A stretch of DNA of 43,449 nucleotides, taken from Candidatus Dormiibacterota bacterium. Its GTDB lineage: Bacteria; Chloroflexota; Dormibacteria; Aeolococcales; Aeolococcaceae. The position numbers were made by a program, and so were the translations under genes. Numbering within the stretch: the stretch's first letter is position 1; every line of letters starts with the position of its first letter. A model generated the notes under the pieces. That model was not told the origin of the DNA. It saw nothing but the letters and a program-made list of their open reading frames with translations, and did not search any database. The stretch covers positions 1-43,449 of the forward strand of contig PMYJ01000048.1 of the NCBI GenBank assembly GCA_003170875.1. Reading direction: 5' to 3'. This document shows, piece after piece, positions 8,132 to 16,484 of the stretch.

Positions 8132-8649
8132 GGCAGGGCCACCCGCGGGGAGAGCCGCTCCAACCGGCGGGCCTGCTCCGCAAGCCGGCGCAGGCCCGCA
8201 GCCAGGGTCCTCTGCTCGGCCTCGGTCATGGCCTCGACCGCACGCCGCAGCGGGCTGTCCCGGAGCACCCGGACCGCACCGACGAACTGGCGCCCTCGCA
8301 CGGTCAGGTGGATCTCGACGCAGCGGCGGTCGTCGTGCCCGCGGTGACGGCGGACCAATCCCCGGTCCTCCAGACGGTCAAAGAGCCGGGTCGCCGAGGC
8401 GGCGGAGAGGCCGGCGGTCTCGGCCAGGTGCCCGGCGGTCTGCGGGCCGCCATCCCGGAGGCTGCGCAGGACGGCGAGCTGGGCGAGGGTCAGCCGGGCC
8501 TCGCGCCACAGCTCGGTCTGGAACCCGTCGGCCAGCAGGCTGGCCCCCAGGTACGCCCCCAGGACCTCGCGAACCTGGGGACTGAGACCTCCCTCAGCCT
8601 CGATCATTGTCACGAGGTCAATGGTACACATCGGGTCAGGAAAGCTCAC
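8128..8649 (-). CDS. MarR-family transcriptional regulator
   Basis: A winged-helix repressor-type protein of up to 173 residues. The DNA-binding part runs from LTLAQLAVLRSLRDGG through the recognition helix (TAGLSAASATRLFDRLEDRGLV) to the wing RRHRGHDDRRCVEIHLT. The start is uncertain: GTG at 8649, ATG at 8631 and ATG at 8607 are in frame and none has a good Shine-Dalgarno. It is the first gene of a three-gene operon with the two HpnL-like genes and faces the hopanoid operon across about 170 nt, so it may control both directions. An imperfect ATTG..CAAT symmetry at 8606-8622 could be its own site. Ligand unknown. Confidence 0.88.
   Translation of the reverse strand: MSFPDPMCTIDLVTMIEAEGGLSPQVREVLGAYLGASLLADGFQTELWREARLTLAQLAVLRSLRDGGPQTAGHLAETAGLSAASATRLFDRLEDRGLVRRHRGHDDRRCVEIHLTVRGRQFVGAVRVLRDSPLRRAVEAMTEAEQRTLAAGLRRLAEQARRLERLSPRVALP
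8606..8622. promoter_or_regulatory. Possible MarR autoregulatory site (weak)
   Basis: ATTG and CAAT half-sites 17 nt end to end, with partial inner symmetry, at the 5' end of the marR reading frame. MarR proteins commonly bind such AT-ended imperfect palindromes near their own start. The site would lie upstream of, or overlap, the start codon only if translation begins at 8607. Weak evidence. Confidence 0.2.
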
Positions 8650-8822
8650 GACCCCGTCCCGTGGGTCTGATGGCCTGCGAAATCGGATGCCTTCCTACCC
8701 TGACGCGCCAGGCCAGCGACCCGCACCGTGACAGCCTCCGGCTCACCTGCCGGCGCACGCTTGCCCGCCGCGGGGGCGGATAGTTACCATCAGAGAACTT
8801 TCAGGGGACGTGGAGGAGAAGC

Positions 8823-9923
8823 ATGTCCGTGCTTGCCGACACCCAGTTCTCCGCCGCCGACGCCATCGCGGAGGGTGAGCCGGTCGTTTTCGCGCCCGAC
8901 GAAGCCCAGCCTGCGCTCCCTCTCTCGCTGAGCCGCCATCTCCCTCTGGTCGAGGACGCCCTGCGCTGGGCGCTCCCCTCCACCACCTCTCCACTCGGGA
9001 AGATGTGCGCGTACCACCTCGGTTGGGTCTCCCCCGACGGGACACCCACCGGAGGCGGCGGGGGGAAGCTGTTCCGGGCGTCGCTCACCCTCTGGGCCTG
9101 CGAGGCGTGCGGCGGTGAGGTCGACTGGGCGATCCCGGCCGCGGCGGCCGTCGAGCTGATCCACAACTTCACCCTGGTCCACGACGACATCCAGGACGGC
9201 GACTCCACCCGGCGGCACCGGCCGACGGTGTGGGCGATCTGGGGTGAGGCCCAGGGGATCAATGCCGGCGACGGCCTCTTCGCCACGGCCTACATGGCGC
9301 TGCTGGCCCCCGGCCCCCGCTCCGACCGGCGCATGCGGGCCGCTCGCGGTCTCAGCCAGGCGGTGCTCGAGGTCATCGAGGGGCAAAGCCTCGACCTCGC
9401 CCTGGAGGGCCGGCCGGACACCCCGCGCGCGACCTACGTCCGGCTGATCACGGCCAAGACGGGGGCCCTGCTCGGGGCATGCATGGAGATGGGGGCGATC
9501 CTCGCCGGGGCCTCGCCGCGGACGGTGACCAAGCTCCGCAACGCCGGCCGCCTTCTCGGCGAGACCTTCCAGATCCGGGACGATTGGCTGGGGAGCTTCG
9601 GCGACCCGGATCGGACCGGCAAGGGGCGCACCTCCGACCTGGCCCGGCGCAAGCTGACCTACCCAGTGGTGAGCGCCTTCTCCCGGGCTTCGTACGCGGA
9701 GCAGCGCCGGCTCTGCCAGCTCTACGCCGACCCCGAGGCGGAGGACGGCGAGGACCAGATCCGCGACATGCTGGGCTCACTGGGCGAGCCTGCCGCGACT
9801 GCGGCGGCGGCGACGCAGACTGTCAACGCGTCGATGTCCGCGGTCGCCAGCTCCGGACTGGAGGCTCGGTGGGTCGATGACTTCGCGGCGATCGCACGTT
9901 TCGTTGCCCACCGCACCGGCTGA
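8823..9923 (+). CDS. Short-chain polyprenyl diphosphate synthase (probably farnesyl diphosphate synthase)
   Basis: A 366-residue all-helical prenyltransferase that condenses isopentenyl and allylic diphosphates, here likely to supply FPP for squalene. The conserved GK..R is GKLFR at 81-85, the first Asp-rich motif is DDIQD at 121-125 followed by RRHRPT, and the second is DDWLGSFGD at 253-261. Phe at the fifth position before the first motif (NFTLVHDD) is the kind of bulky residue that limits chain length to C15. The ATG has GGAGGAG 5 nt upstream. It opens a plus-strand operon running to 19817. GGPP synthase activity cannot be excluded. Confidence 0.9.
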   Translation: MSVLADTQFSAADAIAEGEPVVFAPDEAQPALPLSLSRHLPLVEDALRWALPSTTSPLGKMCAYHLGWVSPDGTPTGGGGGKLFRASLTLWACEACGGEVDWAIPAAAAVELIHNFTLVHDDIQDGDSTRRHRPTVWAIWGEAQGINAGDGLFATAYMALLAPGPRSDRRMRAARGLSQAVLEVIEGQSLDLALEGRPDTPRATYVRLITAKTGALLGACMEMGAILAGASPRTVTKLRNAGRLLGETFQIRDDWLGSFGDPDRTGKGRTSDLARRKLTYPVVSAFSRASYAEQRRLCQLYADPEAEDGEDQIRDMLGSLGEPAATAAAATQTVNASMSAVASSGLEARWVDDFAAIARFVAHRTG

Positions 9924-9971
9924 CGGAGCAGCCCGCGTGACGCCCGCGCGCTCGGCTGACGAGGCCTAGCC

Positions 9972-11252
9972 GTGGCTGCCGGCAGCGCCTCCCCCCTGCC
10001 CGACGATCCTCCGGGCATCGTCGACCGGAAGGCGGAGCACATCCGGATCAACCTCGAGGAGGACGTGGCCGCCAAGGGTGTGACCACGGGCTTCGAGCGC
10101 TACCGCTTTGTCCACCGCGCCCTCCCCGAGATCGACCTGGAGTCGGTGAGCCTGGAGACGTCGTTCCTGGGGCGCCGGCTGGGTGCCCCCCTCCTCTTCT
10201 CGTGCATGACCGGGGGCACCCCGCGCGCCCGCCAGATCAACCGCACCCTGGCGGCGGCGGCGCAGCGCCACCGGGTGGCGATGGGCCTCGGCTCCTGCCG
10301 GGTGCTGCTGGAGCATCCCGAGGTGCTCGCCACCTTCGCGGTCCGCGACCTCTGCCCCGACGTGCCCCTGCTCGCCAACCTGGGCGCGGTCCAGCTCAAT
10401 CTCGGGGTGGGGACAGCCGCCTGCCGCCGGATCGTCGACGTGCTCGAGGCCGACGCCCTGGTGCTGCACCTCAACCCGCTCCAGGAGGCGCTCCAGCCCG
10501 AGGGCGACACCCGCTTCGCCGGGCTCTTCCGCCGGATCGAGGCGCTCTGCGCGGCGCTCGAGATCCCGGTCATCGTCAAGGAGGTCGGCTGGGGGATCGC
10601 CCCCGACCTGGTGGCCGCCCTCTTCGATGCCGGTGTCGCTGCGGTCGACGTCGCCGGGGCGGGGGGCACCTCCTGGAGCGAGGTGGAGCGGCACCGGATC
10701 GCCGACCCGGTGCGGGCTCGGGTGGCGGCGGCCTTCGCCGACTGGGGGCTGCCCACCGCCGACGCGATCCGGCTGGCCCGGGAGGCCGCTCCCCGGGGGA
10801 CCCTGATCGCGAGCGGCGGTATCCGGGGCGGGGTCGAGGTGGCGATGGCGATCGCCCTCGGCGCCGACCTGGCGGGCAGCGCCGGCTCGATGCTCCGGGC
10901 CGCCGACCTGGGCGAGGAGGCGCTTGACGCGGCTGTCGACGAGATCACCGACACGCTGCGCATCGCGATGTTCTGCGCGGGGGCCCGGGATGTCGGCAGC
11001 CTCTTCCGAGACGCCCGGCTCCTATCCCGGGCCGCAGGCGGCGCGGGGACCCCTGAGCTGCTTACAGGGGCTCGCCCCGCCCCACGCGGCAGGCCGCGCG
11101 GGGGCCCCCCCTCTTCCCACAGGGGCTCGCCGTCCCTCGCCGGCGCGGCAGAGCCGCGCTCGGCTCACCCCGCCATGGACGCGGCGCGGCAGAGCCGCGC
11201 TCGCCTCACCCCGCCTCAACACTCCGCCGCGGGCGGCGCGGCCACGCCGTGA
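9972..11252 (+). CDS. fni: Type 2 isopentenyl-diphosphate delta-isomerase (FMN-dependent), with a repeat-derived C-terminal tail
   Basis: Interconverts IPP and DMAPP using reduced FMN. N-terminal RKAEHIRINLEEDVA, the flavin/phosphate segments SCMTGGTPRARQIN and ASGGIRGGVE..AIALGAD, and the catalytic-Gln region HLNPLQEALQPEGDTRF are all present. The enzyme normally ends near residue 355. Here the frame continues for about 70 more residues (from about 358) made of three tandem copies of a palindromic repeat (Gly/Pro/Arg/Ser-rich). The GTG start follows a stop codon in the 48-nt gap after the prenyl synthase gene, and the stop overlaps the next gene as GTGA. The tail is probably disordered. Confidence 0.93.
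   Translation: MAAGSASPLPDDPPGIVDRKAEHIRINLEEDVAAKGVTTGFERYRFVHRALPEIDLESVSLETSFLGRRLGAPLLFSCMTGGTPRARQINRTLAAAAQRHRVAMGLGSCRVLLEHPEVLATFAVRDLCPDVPLLANLGAVQLNLGVGTAACRRIVDVLEADALVLHLNPLQEALQPEGDTRFAGLFRRIEALCAALEIPVIVKEVGWGIAPDLVAALFDAGVAAVDVAGAGGTSWSEVERHRIADPVRARVAAAFADWGLPTADAIRLAREAAPRGTLIASGGIRGGVEVAMAIALGADLAGSAGSMLRAADLGEEALDAAVDEITDTLRIAMFCAGARDVGSLFRDARLLSRAAGGAGTPELLTGARPAPRGRPRGGPPSSHRGSPSLAGAAEPRSAHPAMDAARQSRARLTPPQHSAAGGAATP
11044..11219 (+). repeat. Three tandem copies of a palindromic repeat inside the fni 3' end
   Basis: Each unit carries a GC palindrome. Unit A has CGCGGC-AG-GCCGCG at 11085-11098. Units B and C have GCGCGGC-AGA-GCCGCGC at 11143-11159 and 11184-11200. Units A and B share the lead-in (C/T)ACAGGGGCTCGCC, and B and C share the trailer CTCACCCCGCC. 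Unit B (11100-11180) matches 75 of 81 positions of a copy inside hpnE at 13990-14070. All copies are open in the same frame and code for the C-terminal tail of the isomerase. Confidence 0.85.
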
Positions 11253-13027
11253 GCGCCGAGGTCCGGGACGGTTCCGCATCGCTCAGCCGGCGCGAGGCCG
11301 ACGCCCTCTGCCTCCGGATGGCCCGGCGCCACTACGAGAACTTCTCGGTCGCGTCGCTCGTGGTGCCCCGCCCGCTCCGGCTCCACCTGGCCCGGATCTA
11401 CGCCTTCTGCCGGACCACCGACGACCTCGGCGACGAGAGCGGCGAGGACGCGCTCTGGCGGCTGCGGCTCTGGCAGTCCGAGGTCGAGGCCATGTTCCGG
11501 GGGCGCCCGCCCGTCCACCCGGTGCTGGTCGCCCTGGCCGGCACGGTCCGCCGCTTCGAGATCCCACCCGAGCCCTGCCTCGACCTGATCGCCGCCAACG
11601 TGCAGGACCAGCGGGTCAGCGCCTACGCCACCTGGGAGGAGCTGCGCGACTACTGCATGCTCTCGGCCGCCCCGGTCGGCCGGATGGTGCTCCGCCTCTT
11701 CGAGGTGGCGGACCCGCGGGCGGTGCCGCTCTCCGACGACGTATGCATCGGGCTGCAGCTCGCCAACTTCGCCCAGGATGTCGCCGTCGACCGGGGCAAG
11801 GGACGCACCTATCTGATCCAATCTGAGCTGGACCGTCTCGGCCTGCCCGGTGCGGTGGAGGCCATGTGCGACCGCGCCCTCCAGCTGCTCGGGTCAGGCC
11901 GTGAGCTGGAGCAGCTCCCCATGCCGGGACGGCTCCGCCTCCAGCTCCGCCTCTACCGCCGGGGCGGCGAGGCGATCATCGAGGCGATCCGCCGCGAGGG
12001 ATTCCGGACCGATCGCAGCCGGCCGCAGGTCGCGACGGCGACCAAGCTCGGCCTGGTGGCCGGCGCCGTCTCGGAGGGTGTCCGCGCGCGGAGCGACGGC
12101 TCCCTGGCCGCCGCCGAGCGGTACTGCCAGCGGATGGCCCGCCGGGAGGCCGGCAACTTCTACTGGGGGTTCATCGCCCTGCCCCGCACCCAGCGGATCT
12201 CCATCTACGCGCTCTACGACTTCGCGCGGCAGATCGACGACGCGACCGACGGACCCGGGGCGACCGACGCCGGGGTCTGGCTCGACGTGAGCTCCGGGCG
12301 CCACGACCTGGAGCGCCCTCCCGCCGATGGAACTGCCCGCGCCCAGCTCGAGCTGCAACGGCGGCGACTGCGTCGGGCACTGGCGGGCGACCCCGCCGGC
12401 GACCCCGTGATGCAGGTTCTCGCCCGGGCGGTCCAGCGCCACAGCATCCCTGCCTCGGAGCTGGAGGAACTGGTGAGCGGGGTCGAGATGGACCTCCACC
12501 AGAATCGCTACGCCACCTGGGAGGAGCTGCGCGGCTACTGCCAGCTGGTGGCCGGGGTGGTCGGCCGGATGTGCGTGCGCATCTTCGGCTTCGACAGCGA
12601 CGACGCCTTGGAGCGCGCCGACTCCCTGGGCGCGGCCCTCCAGCTCATCAACATCCTTCGGGACGTCCGGGAGGACGCCTCGCTGGGGAGGGTCTATCTT
12701 CCCCAGGACGAATTGGCCCGGTTCGGCGTCTCCGAGACCTCGCTTCTCGCCGGCCGGCCCGACGGCGCCTGGACCTCGCTCGTCGAGTTCGAGGCGGCCC
12801 GCGCGCGCCGCCTCTACGCTTCCGGGATCCAGGTCTGCGAGCACATCCCGGGACCCGCCCGCGCGTGCGTCCGCACCATGGCCGGGATCTACAGCGGCAT
12901 CCTCGACCGCATCGAGGCGGAGCCCGAGCTGCCCCTCCGGCAGCGGGTGCGCCTCTCCTCCGGGGAGAAGGCGGGGGTGATGCTCCGCTCCTGGATGTCC
13001 TCGACCGCGGCGGGCCGCGGACGATGA
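11249..13027 (+). CDS. HpnC-HpnD fusion: bifunctional hydroxysqualene / presqualene diphosphate synthase
   Basis: A 592-residue protein made of two complete squalene/phytoene-synthase domains. Domain 1 (about 15-280) resembles HpnC: CRTTDDLGDE at 54-63 and NFAQDVAVDRGKGRTYL at 173-189. Domain 2 (about 285-575) resembles HpnD: YDFARQIDDATD at 323-334 and NILRDVREDASLGRVYLP from 468. From family knowledge HpnD joins two FPP into presqualene diphosphate and HpnC converts that to hydroxysqualene, so one polypeptide would carry both steps. These are normally two separate adjacent genes. Both domains keep both Asp-rich motifs, arguing for two active sites. GTGA overlap with fni upstream, ATGA overlap with hpnE downstream. 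Confidence 0.93.
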   Translation: MSAEVRDGSASLSRREADALCLRMARRHYENFSVASLVVPRPLRLHLARIYAFCRTTDDLGDESGEDALWRLRLWQSEVEAMFRGRPPVHPVLVALAGTVRRFEIPPEPCLDLIAANVQDQRVSAYATWEELRDYCMLSAAPVGRMVLRLFEVADPRAVPLSDDVCIGLQLANFAQDVAVDRGKGRTYLIQSELDRLGLPGAVEAMCDRALQLLGSGRELEQLPMPGRLRLQLRLYRRGGEAIIEAIRREGFRTDRSRPQVATATKLGLVAGAVSEGVRARSDGSLAAAERYCQRMARREAGNFYWGFIALPRTQRISIYALYDFARQIDDATDGPGATDAGVWLDVSSGRHDLERPPADGTARAQLELQRRRLRRALAGDPAGDPVMQVLARAVQRHSIPASELEELVSGVEMDLHQNRYATWEELRGYCQLVAGVVGRMCVRIFGFDSDDALERADSLGAALQLINILRDVREDASLGRVYLPQDELARFGVSETSLLAGRPDGAWTSLVEFEAARARRLYASGIQVCEHIPGPARACVRTMAGIYSGILDRIEAEPELPLRQRVRLSSGEKAGVMLRSWMSSTAAGRGR

Positions 13028-14553
13028 AGACCGCACCGCCGGTGGCGGCTCCACGCGACGGCGTGACGGCGCTGGAGAGCGTGGACGCGGCCCCCGCCCG
13101 TCACGTCGCCGTCGTCGGCGCGGGGCTGGCCGGGTTGTCCGCCGCGCTGGCGCTGAAGCGCGAGGGCTGGAGGGTGACCCTGGTGGAGCGCAGCCGCCTG
13201 CTCGGCGGCAAGACCACCTCCTTCCAGCTCGGCGGGGTCGAGATGGACAGCGGCCAGCACGCGATCCTCGGCTGCTACACGAGCTTCCTGGAGTTCGTCG
13301 AGGAGCTGGGGATGCGGGGTGACCTCCGCATCCAGGAGCGCTTCGACGTGCTGATGCTCACCGAGACCGGTCGCGCCCGGCTCCGCGCCCTCCGCCTGCC
13401 CGCGCCGCTGCATCTGGCGCTCCCGTTCCTGCGTTTCCGGGCCCTCGGCCTCCGGTCGCGGCTCCAGGTGGCGCGCGCGCTGCTCGCCGCCAAGCGGCCC
13501 CGCAGCGGGGAGGAGGACGAGACCTTCGCCGCCTGGCTCCACCGCCACGGCCAGGGGACGCAGGCGCAGCGGGTCTTCTGGGAGCCGTTCCTGGTCCCCG
13601 CCCTCAACGCCCCGTTTGACCGGGTGAGTGCCGCCGCCGGCCTGATGGTGGTCCGCACCGCCCTGCTCGGCAACCGCGATGCCGCCCGGATCGGCTACGC
13701 GACCGTGCCCCTCGCCCGCTTCGCGGAGCGGGCGGCGGAGCGGTGTGACGAGGTGCTCCTGCGCACCCCGGTGACCGGGCTCCAGGTCGAGAGCGGCGAG
13801 CTCCGCGGGCTACTGACCGGCGGTCTGGAGATCGGTGTGGACGGTGCCGTCCTCGCCATCCCGCCGGAGCGGCTCGTCCGGATGGCCGGCGTGGAAGCGC
13901 TGGGGGTTCCGGGCCTGAGCGCCTTCACCACCCAGCCGATCGTCGACGTGCATCTCTGGTACCAGCGGCCCATCGGCGCAGGCGCCGATGGGGACCCCCA
14001 CTCTTCTTACAGGGGCTCGCCGCCCCTCGCCGGCGCGGCAGAGCCGCGCTCGGCTCACCCCGCCATGAACTCTGCCAAGGACCCTGCGGCCGTCTGGCCG
14101 TACCTCGATTTCGCCGCCATGACCGGCTCGCCGGTGCAGTGGATCTTCGCCAAGGGACCGGGGTATCTCTGCTGCAGCCTGAGCAGCGCCGACGACCTGG
14201 TCTCCCAGCCCGAGGAGCGCTTGGTCGCCCTCGCCGACTCCGAGCTGCGCTCCCGGCTCCCGGAGCTGGGTGGTGCCACCCTCCTCCGCGGCGTCGCAGT
14301 GCGCGACCCGGAGGCGACTTTCGTCCCCGCCCCGGGACTGCGGCGCCCCGGGCCGGCGACCGCCCTTGGCAACACGGTCCTTGCCGGATGCTGGACCGAC
14401 ACCGGCTGGCCGGCGACCATGGAGGGGGCGGTGAGGAGCGGGCGCGAGGCCGCCCGGACACTGGCGGCAGCACTGTCAAAGCACGAGCGCGCGACGAGCT
14501 CGCGCCCCACCCCGGCCCGGACGGCGCAGGGCAGAGACGGGGGTGGGTCATGA
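13024..14553 (+). CDS. hpnE: Hydroxysqualene dehydroxylase HpnE, with a repeat-derived insertion
   Basis: A 509-residue FAD-dependent amine-oxidase-fold protein that reduces hydroxysqualene to squalene. The dinucleotide motif VVGAGLAGLSAAL lies near 31-43 and is followed by VERSRLLGGKTTSF. Further family marks are DSGQHAILGCYTSF, EPFLVPALNAPFDRVSA and the FAD-closing C-terminus LAGCWTDTGWPATMEGAVRSGREAA. Between VHLWYQRP and DFAAMTGSPVQWIF about 40 residues (about 320-358) are inserted, encoded by the palindromic repeat at 13990-14070 plus short flanks. The frame is intact on both sides. Starts by ATGA overlap with the fusion gene and ends by ATGA overlap with shc. The C-terminal 35 residues are a variable polar tail. 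Confidence 0.92.
   Translation: MKTAPPVAAPRDGVTALESVDAAPARHVAVVGAGLAGLSAALALKREGWRVTLVERSRLLGGKTTSFQLGGVEMDSGQHAILGCYTSFLEFVEELGMRGDLRIQERFDVLMLTETGRARLRALRLPAPLHLALPFLRFRALGLRSRLQVARALLAAKRPRSGEEDETFAAWLHRHGQGTQAQRVFWEPFLVPALNAPFDRVSAAAGLMVVRTALLGNRDAARIGYATVPLARFAERAAERCDEVLLRTPVTGLQVESGELRGLLTGGLEIGVDGAVLAIPPERLVRMAGVEALGVPGLSAFTTQPIVDVHLWYQRPIGAGADGDPHSSYRGSPPLAGAAEPRSAHPAMNSAKDPAAVWPYLDFAAMTGSPVQWIFAKGPGYLCCSLSSADDLVSQPEERLVALADSELRSRLPELGGATLLRGVAVRDPEATFVPAPGLRRPGPATALGNTVLAGCWTDTGWPATMEGAVRSGREAARTLAAALSKHERATSSRPTPARTAQGRDGGGS
13990..14070 (+). repeat. Palindromic repeat copy inserted in frame in hpnE
   Basis: 81 nt matching 75 of 81 positions of the unit at 11100-11180 in fni, in the same orientation and same reading frame (peptide core RGSP-LAGAAEPRSAHPAM). 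It contains the perfect palindrome GCGCGGC-AGA-GCCGCGC at 14033-14049. It interrupts a region of hpnE that is contiguous in the family. Confidence 0.85.
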
Positions 14554-16484
14554 GTGAGTCGGCCCTGCGGGGCGCGGTGGATTGGCTCCTGGAGCGCCAG
14601 GACGCGGCGGGCTGGTGGACGGCGGAGATGGAGACCAACGTCACCATGACCGCCGAGCACCTGCTCCTCCTCCGCTTCCTCGGCCTCGACCACGCCGAGA
14701 TCGCGGAGGGGGCCAAGGAGCACATCCTCGGCAAGCAGCGCGCCGACGGCAGCTGGCCCCTCTACCACGAGGGCCCTGGCGACCTCAGCACCACCATCGA
14801 GGCCTACGTCGCGCTCCGTCTCCTCGGCTTCGACGCCTCCTGCGCCCCGCTCGCGCGCGCCTGCCATTTCATCCTCGATCAGGGCGGTCTCGCCGAGGCA
14901 CGCGTCTTCACCAAGCTCTGGCTGGCGCTGTTCGGCGAATACCCGTGGGACGGGGTGCCGTCGATGCCGCCCGAATTGATCCATCTGCCGTCTCGCGTCC
15001 CGCTCAACCTCTATGACTTCGCATGTTGGGCCCGCGGCACCATCGCGCCGCTGCTCATCGTGCTGAGCCGCAAACCGGTGCGGGCGCTGGGGTTCAGCGT
15101 CCAGCAGCTGGTCGCGCCGGGCAGCCAGCAGCGGCTCCACCGGGTCCCGGGCTCGGGAGTGTTCTGGTGGCTGGACAAGCTGCAGAAGGCGTACGAGCGG
15201 CTCCCCCGCCAGCCCGGACGCGAGCGTGCCCGGCGCAACCTCACGGAGTGGATCACGCACCACCAGGAGGCGGACGGGAGCTGGGGCGGAATCCAGCCGC
15301 CCTGGGTCTACTCGTTGATCGCGCTCAACCTCGAGGGGATGGAGGTCGACCACCCACTGATGCGCCGCGGGCTGCGCGGCCTGAGCGACCGCTTTGCCGT
15401 CACCGACTCGCAGGGCTGGCGGCTGCAGGCCTGCATGTCGCCGGTGTGGGACACCGCCTGGGCGGTGCTGGCGCTCCGCGCCTGCGGCCTCCCGCGCAGC
15501 TATCCGGCCATCCGCTCGGCGGTCGACTGGACCATCGGTGAGCAGATCCTCACCGGCGGCGACTGGCAGGTGAAGGTGCCCCGCCAGGAGTGCGGCGGCT
15601 GGGCCTTCGAGTTCGACAACGACATCTACCCCGACGTCGACGACACCGCCATCGTCGTGCTCGCCCTGCTGGAGGGTGGCGAGGGACGGCGCGCGCGAGT
15701 CGCGGCGGAGAGGGGCGCGCGCTGGGTGGAGGCGATGCGCTCGCGCAACGGCGCGTGGGGATCGTTCGACAAGGACAACACCCGGAAGCTCGTCTACCGC
15801 ATCCCCTTCGCGGACTTCGGGGCGATGCTCGACCCCCCGAGCGAGGATGTCACCGCCCACGTGCTCGAGATGCTCGCCGGTCTCGGACGGGGATCCGGTG
15901 ATCCGCTGGTCCGCGGGGGGCTCCGCTACCTCGCGCGCGAGCAGCGTGCCGCCGGCTCGTGGTACGGGCGCTGGGGCGTGAACCACGTGTACGGCACCTG
16001 GTGCGTGCTCTCGGCGCTCTCCACCCTCGGCTGCAGCGGCTCCCGCGCGCGCCGTGCCGTGGCCTGGCTGCTCCGGGTACAGAACGAGGACGGCGGATGG
16101 GGGGAGAGCTGCCACTCCTACGAGGACGAGAGCTTCGCCGGGGTCGGAGTCAGCACCGCCTCGCAGACCGCCTGGGCGGTCATGTCGCTGCAGCGAACCG
16201 GCCACGGCGAGCATCCGGCCTGCCGGCGTGGCCTCGACTTCCTCCGGGAGCGGCAGCAGGGGGGCACCTGGCCGGAGCCGGAGTACACGGGGACAGGGTT
16301 CCCGGGCGACTTCTACCTCAACTACGGGATGTACCGGCACCTCTTCCCCACCATGGCCCTGGGGATGGCGGGAGGACTCGAGCGGATCGCGGGAGCGCGC
16401 GGCGACCTCGTCGGGCGACGGGCGACGGCGGACCGGAAGGCGGCAACGGCGGACCTGCGCGGCTCGCGGAGGACGGCGGGATGA
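14550..16484 (+). CDS. shc: Squalene-hopene cyclase
   Basis: A 644-residue class II triterpene cyclase that turns squalene into hopene/hopanol at the membrane surface. The proton-donating DxDD motif is DVDDTA at 362-367. QW-type repeats are spread along the chain, for example KQRADGSWPLYHEG at 62-75, QEADGSWGG at 239-247 and QNEDGGWGESCHSY near 530. GTGFPGDFYLNYGMYRHLFP is the conserved C-terminal family block. Length is normal. The ATG overlaps the hpnE stop (ATGA) and the stop overlaps the next gene. The last 30 residues are an Arg/Ala-rich tail. Confidence 0.96.
   Translation: MSESALRGAVDWLLERQDAAGWWTAEMETNVTMTAEHLLLLRFLGLDHAEIAEGAKEHILGKQRADGSWPLYHEGPGDLSTTIEAYVALRLLGFDASCAPLARACHFILDQGGLAEARVFTKLWLALFGEYPWDGVPSMPPELIHLPSRVPLNLYDFACWARGTIAPLLIVLSRKPVRALGFSVQQLVAPGSQQRLHRVPGSGVFWWLDKLQKAYERLPRQPGRERARRNLTEWITHHQEADGSWGGIQPPWVYSLIALNLEGMEVDHPLMRRGLRGLSDRFAVTDSQGWRLQACMSPVWDTAWAVLALRACGLPRSYPAIRSAVDWTIGEQILTGGDWQVKVPRQECGGWAFEFDNDIYPDVDDTAIVVLALLEGGEGRRARVAAERGARWVEAMRSRNGAWGSFDKDNTRKLVYRIPFADFGAMLDPPSEDVTAHVLEMLAGLGRGSGDPLVRGGLRYLAREQRAAGSWYGRWGVNHVYGTWCVLSALSTLGCSGSRARRAVAWLLRVQNEDGGWGESCHSYEDESFAGVGVSTASQTAWAVMSLQRTGHGEHPACRRGLDFLRERQQGGTWPEPEYTGTGFPGDFYLNYGMYRHLFPTMALGMAGGLERIAGARGDLVGRRATADRKAATADLRGSRRTAG

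Noticed and set aside
11044..11219. Tandem GC-palindromic units considered as a CRISPR array
   Set aside because: Units are unequal, lack spacers of constant length, lie inside a reading frame and no cas genes are present.
14055..16340. A 761-codon minus-strand frame opposite squalene-hopene cyclase
   Set aside because: No domain, shadow composition, and the plus strand carries an unmistakable cyclase.
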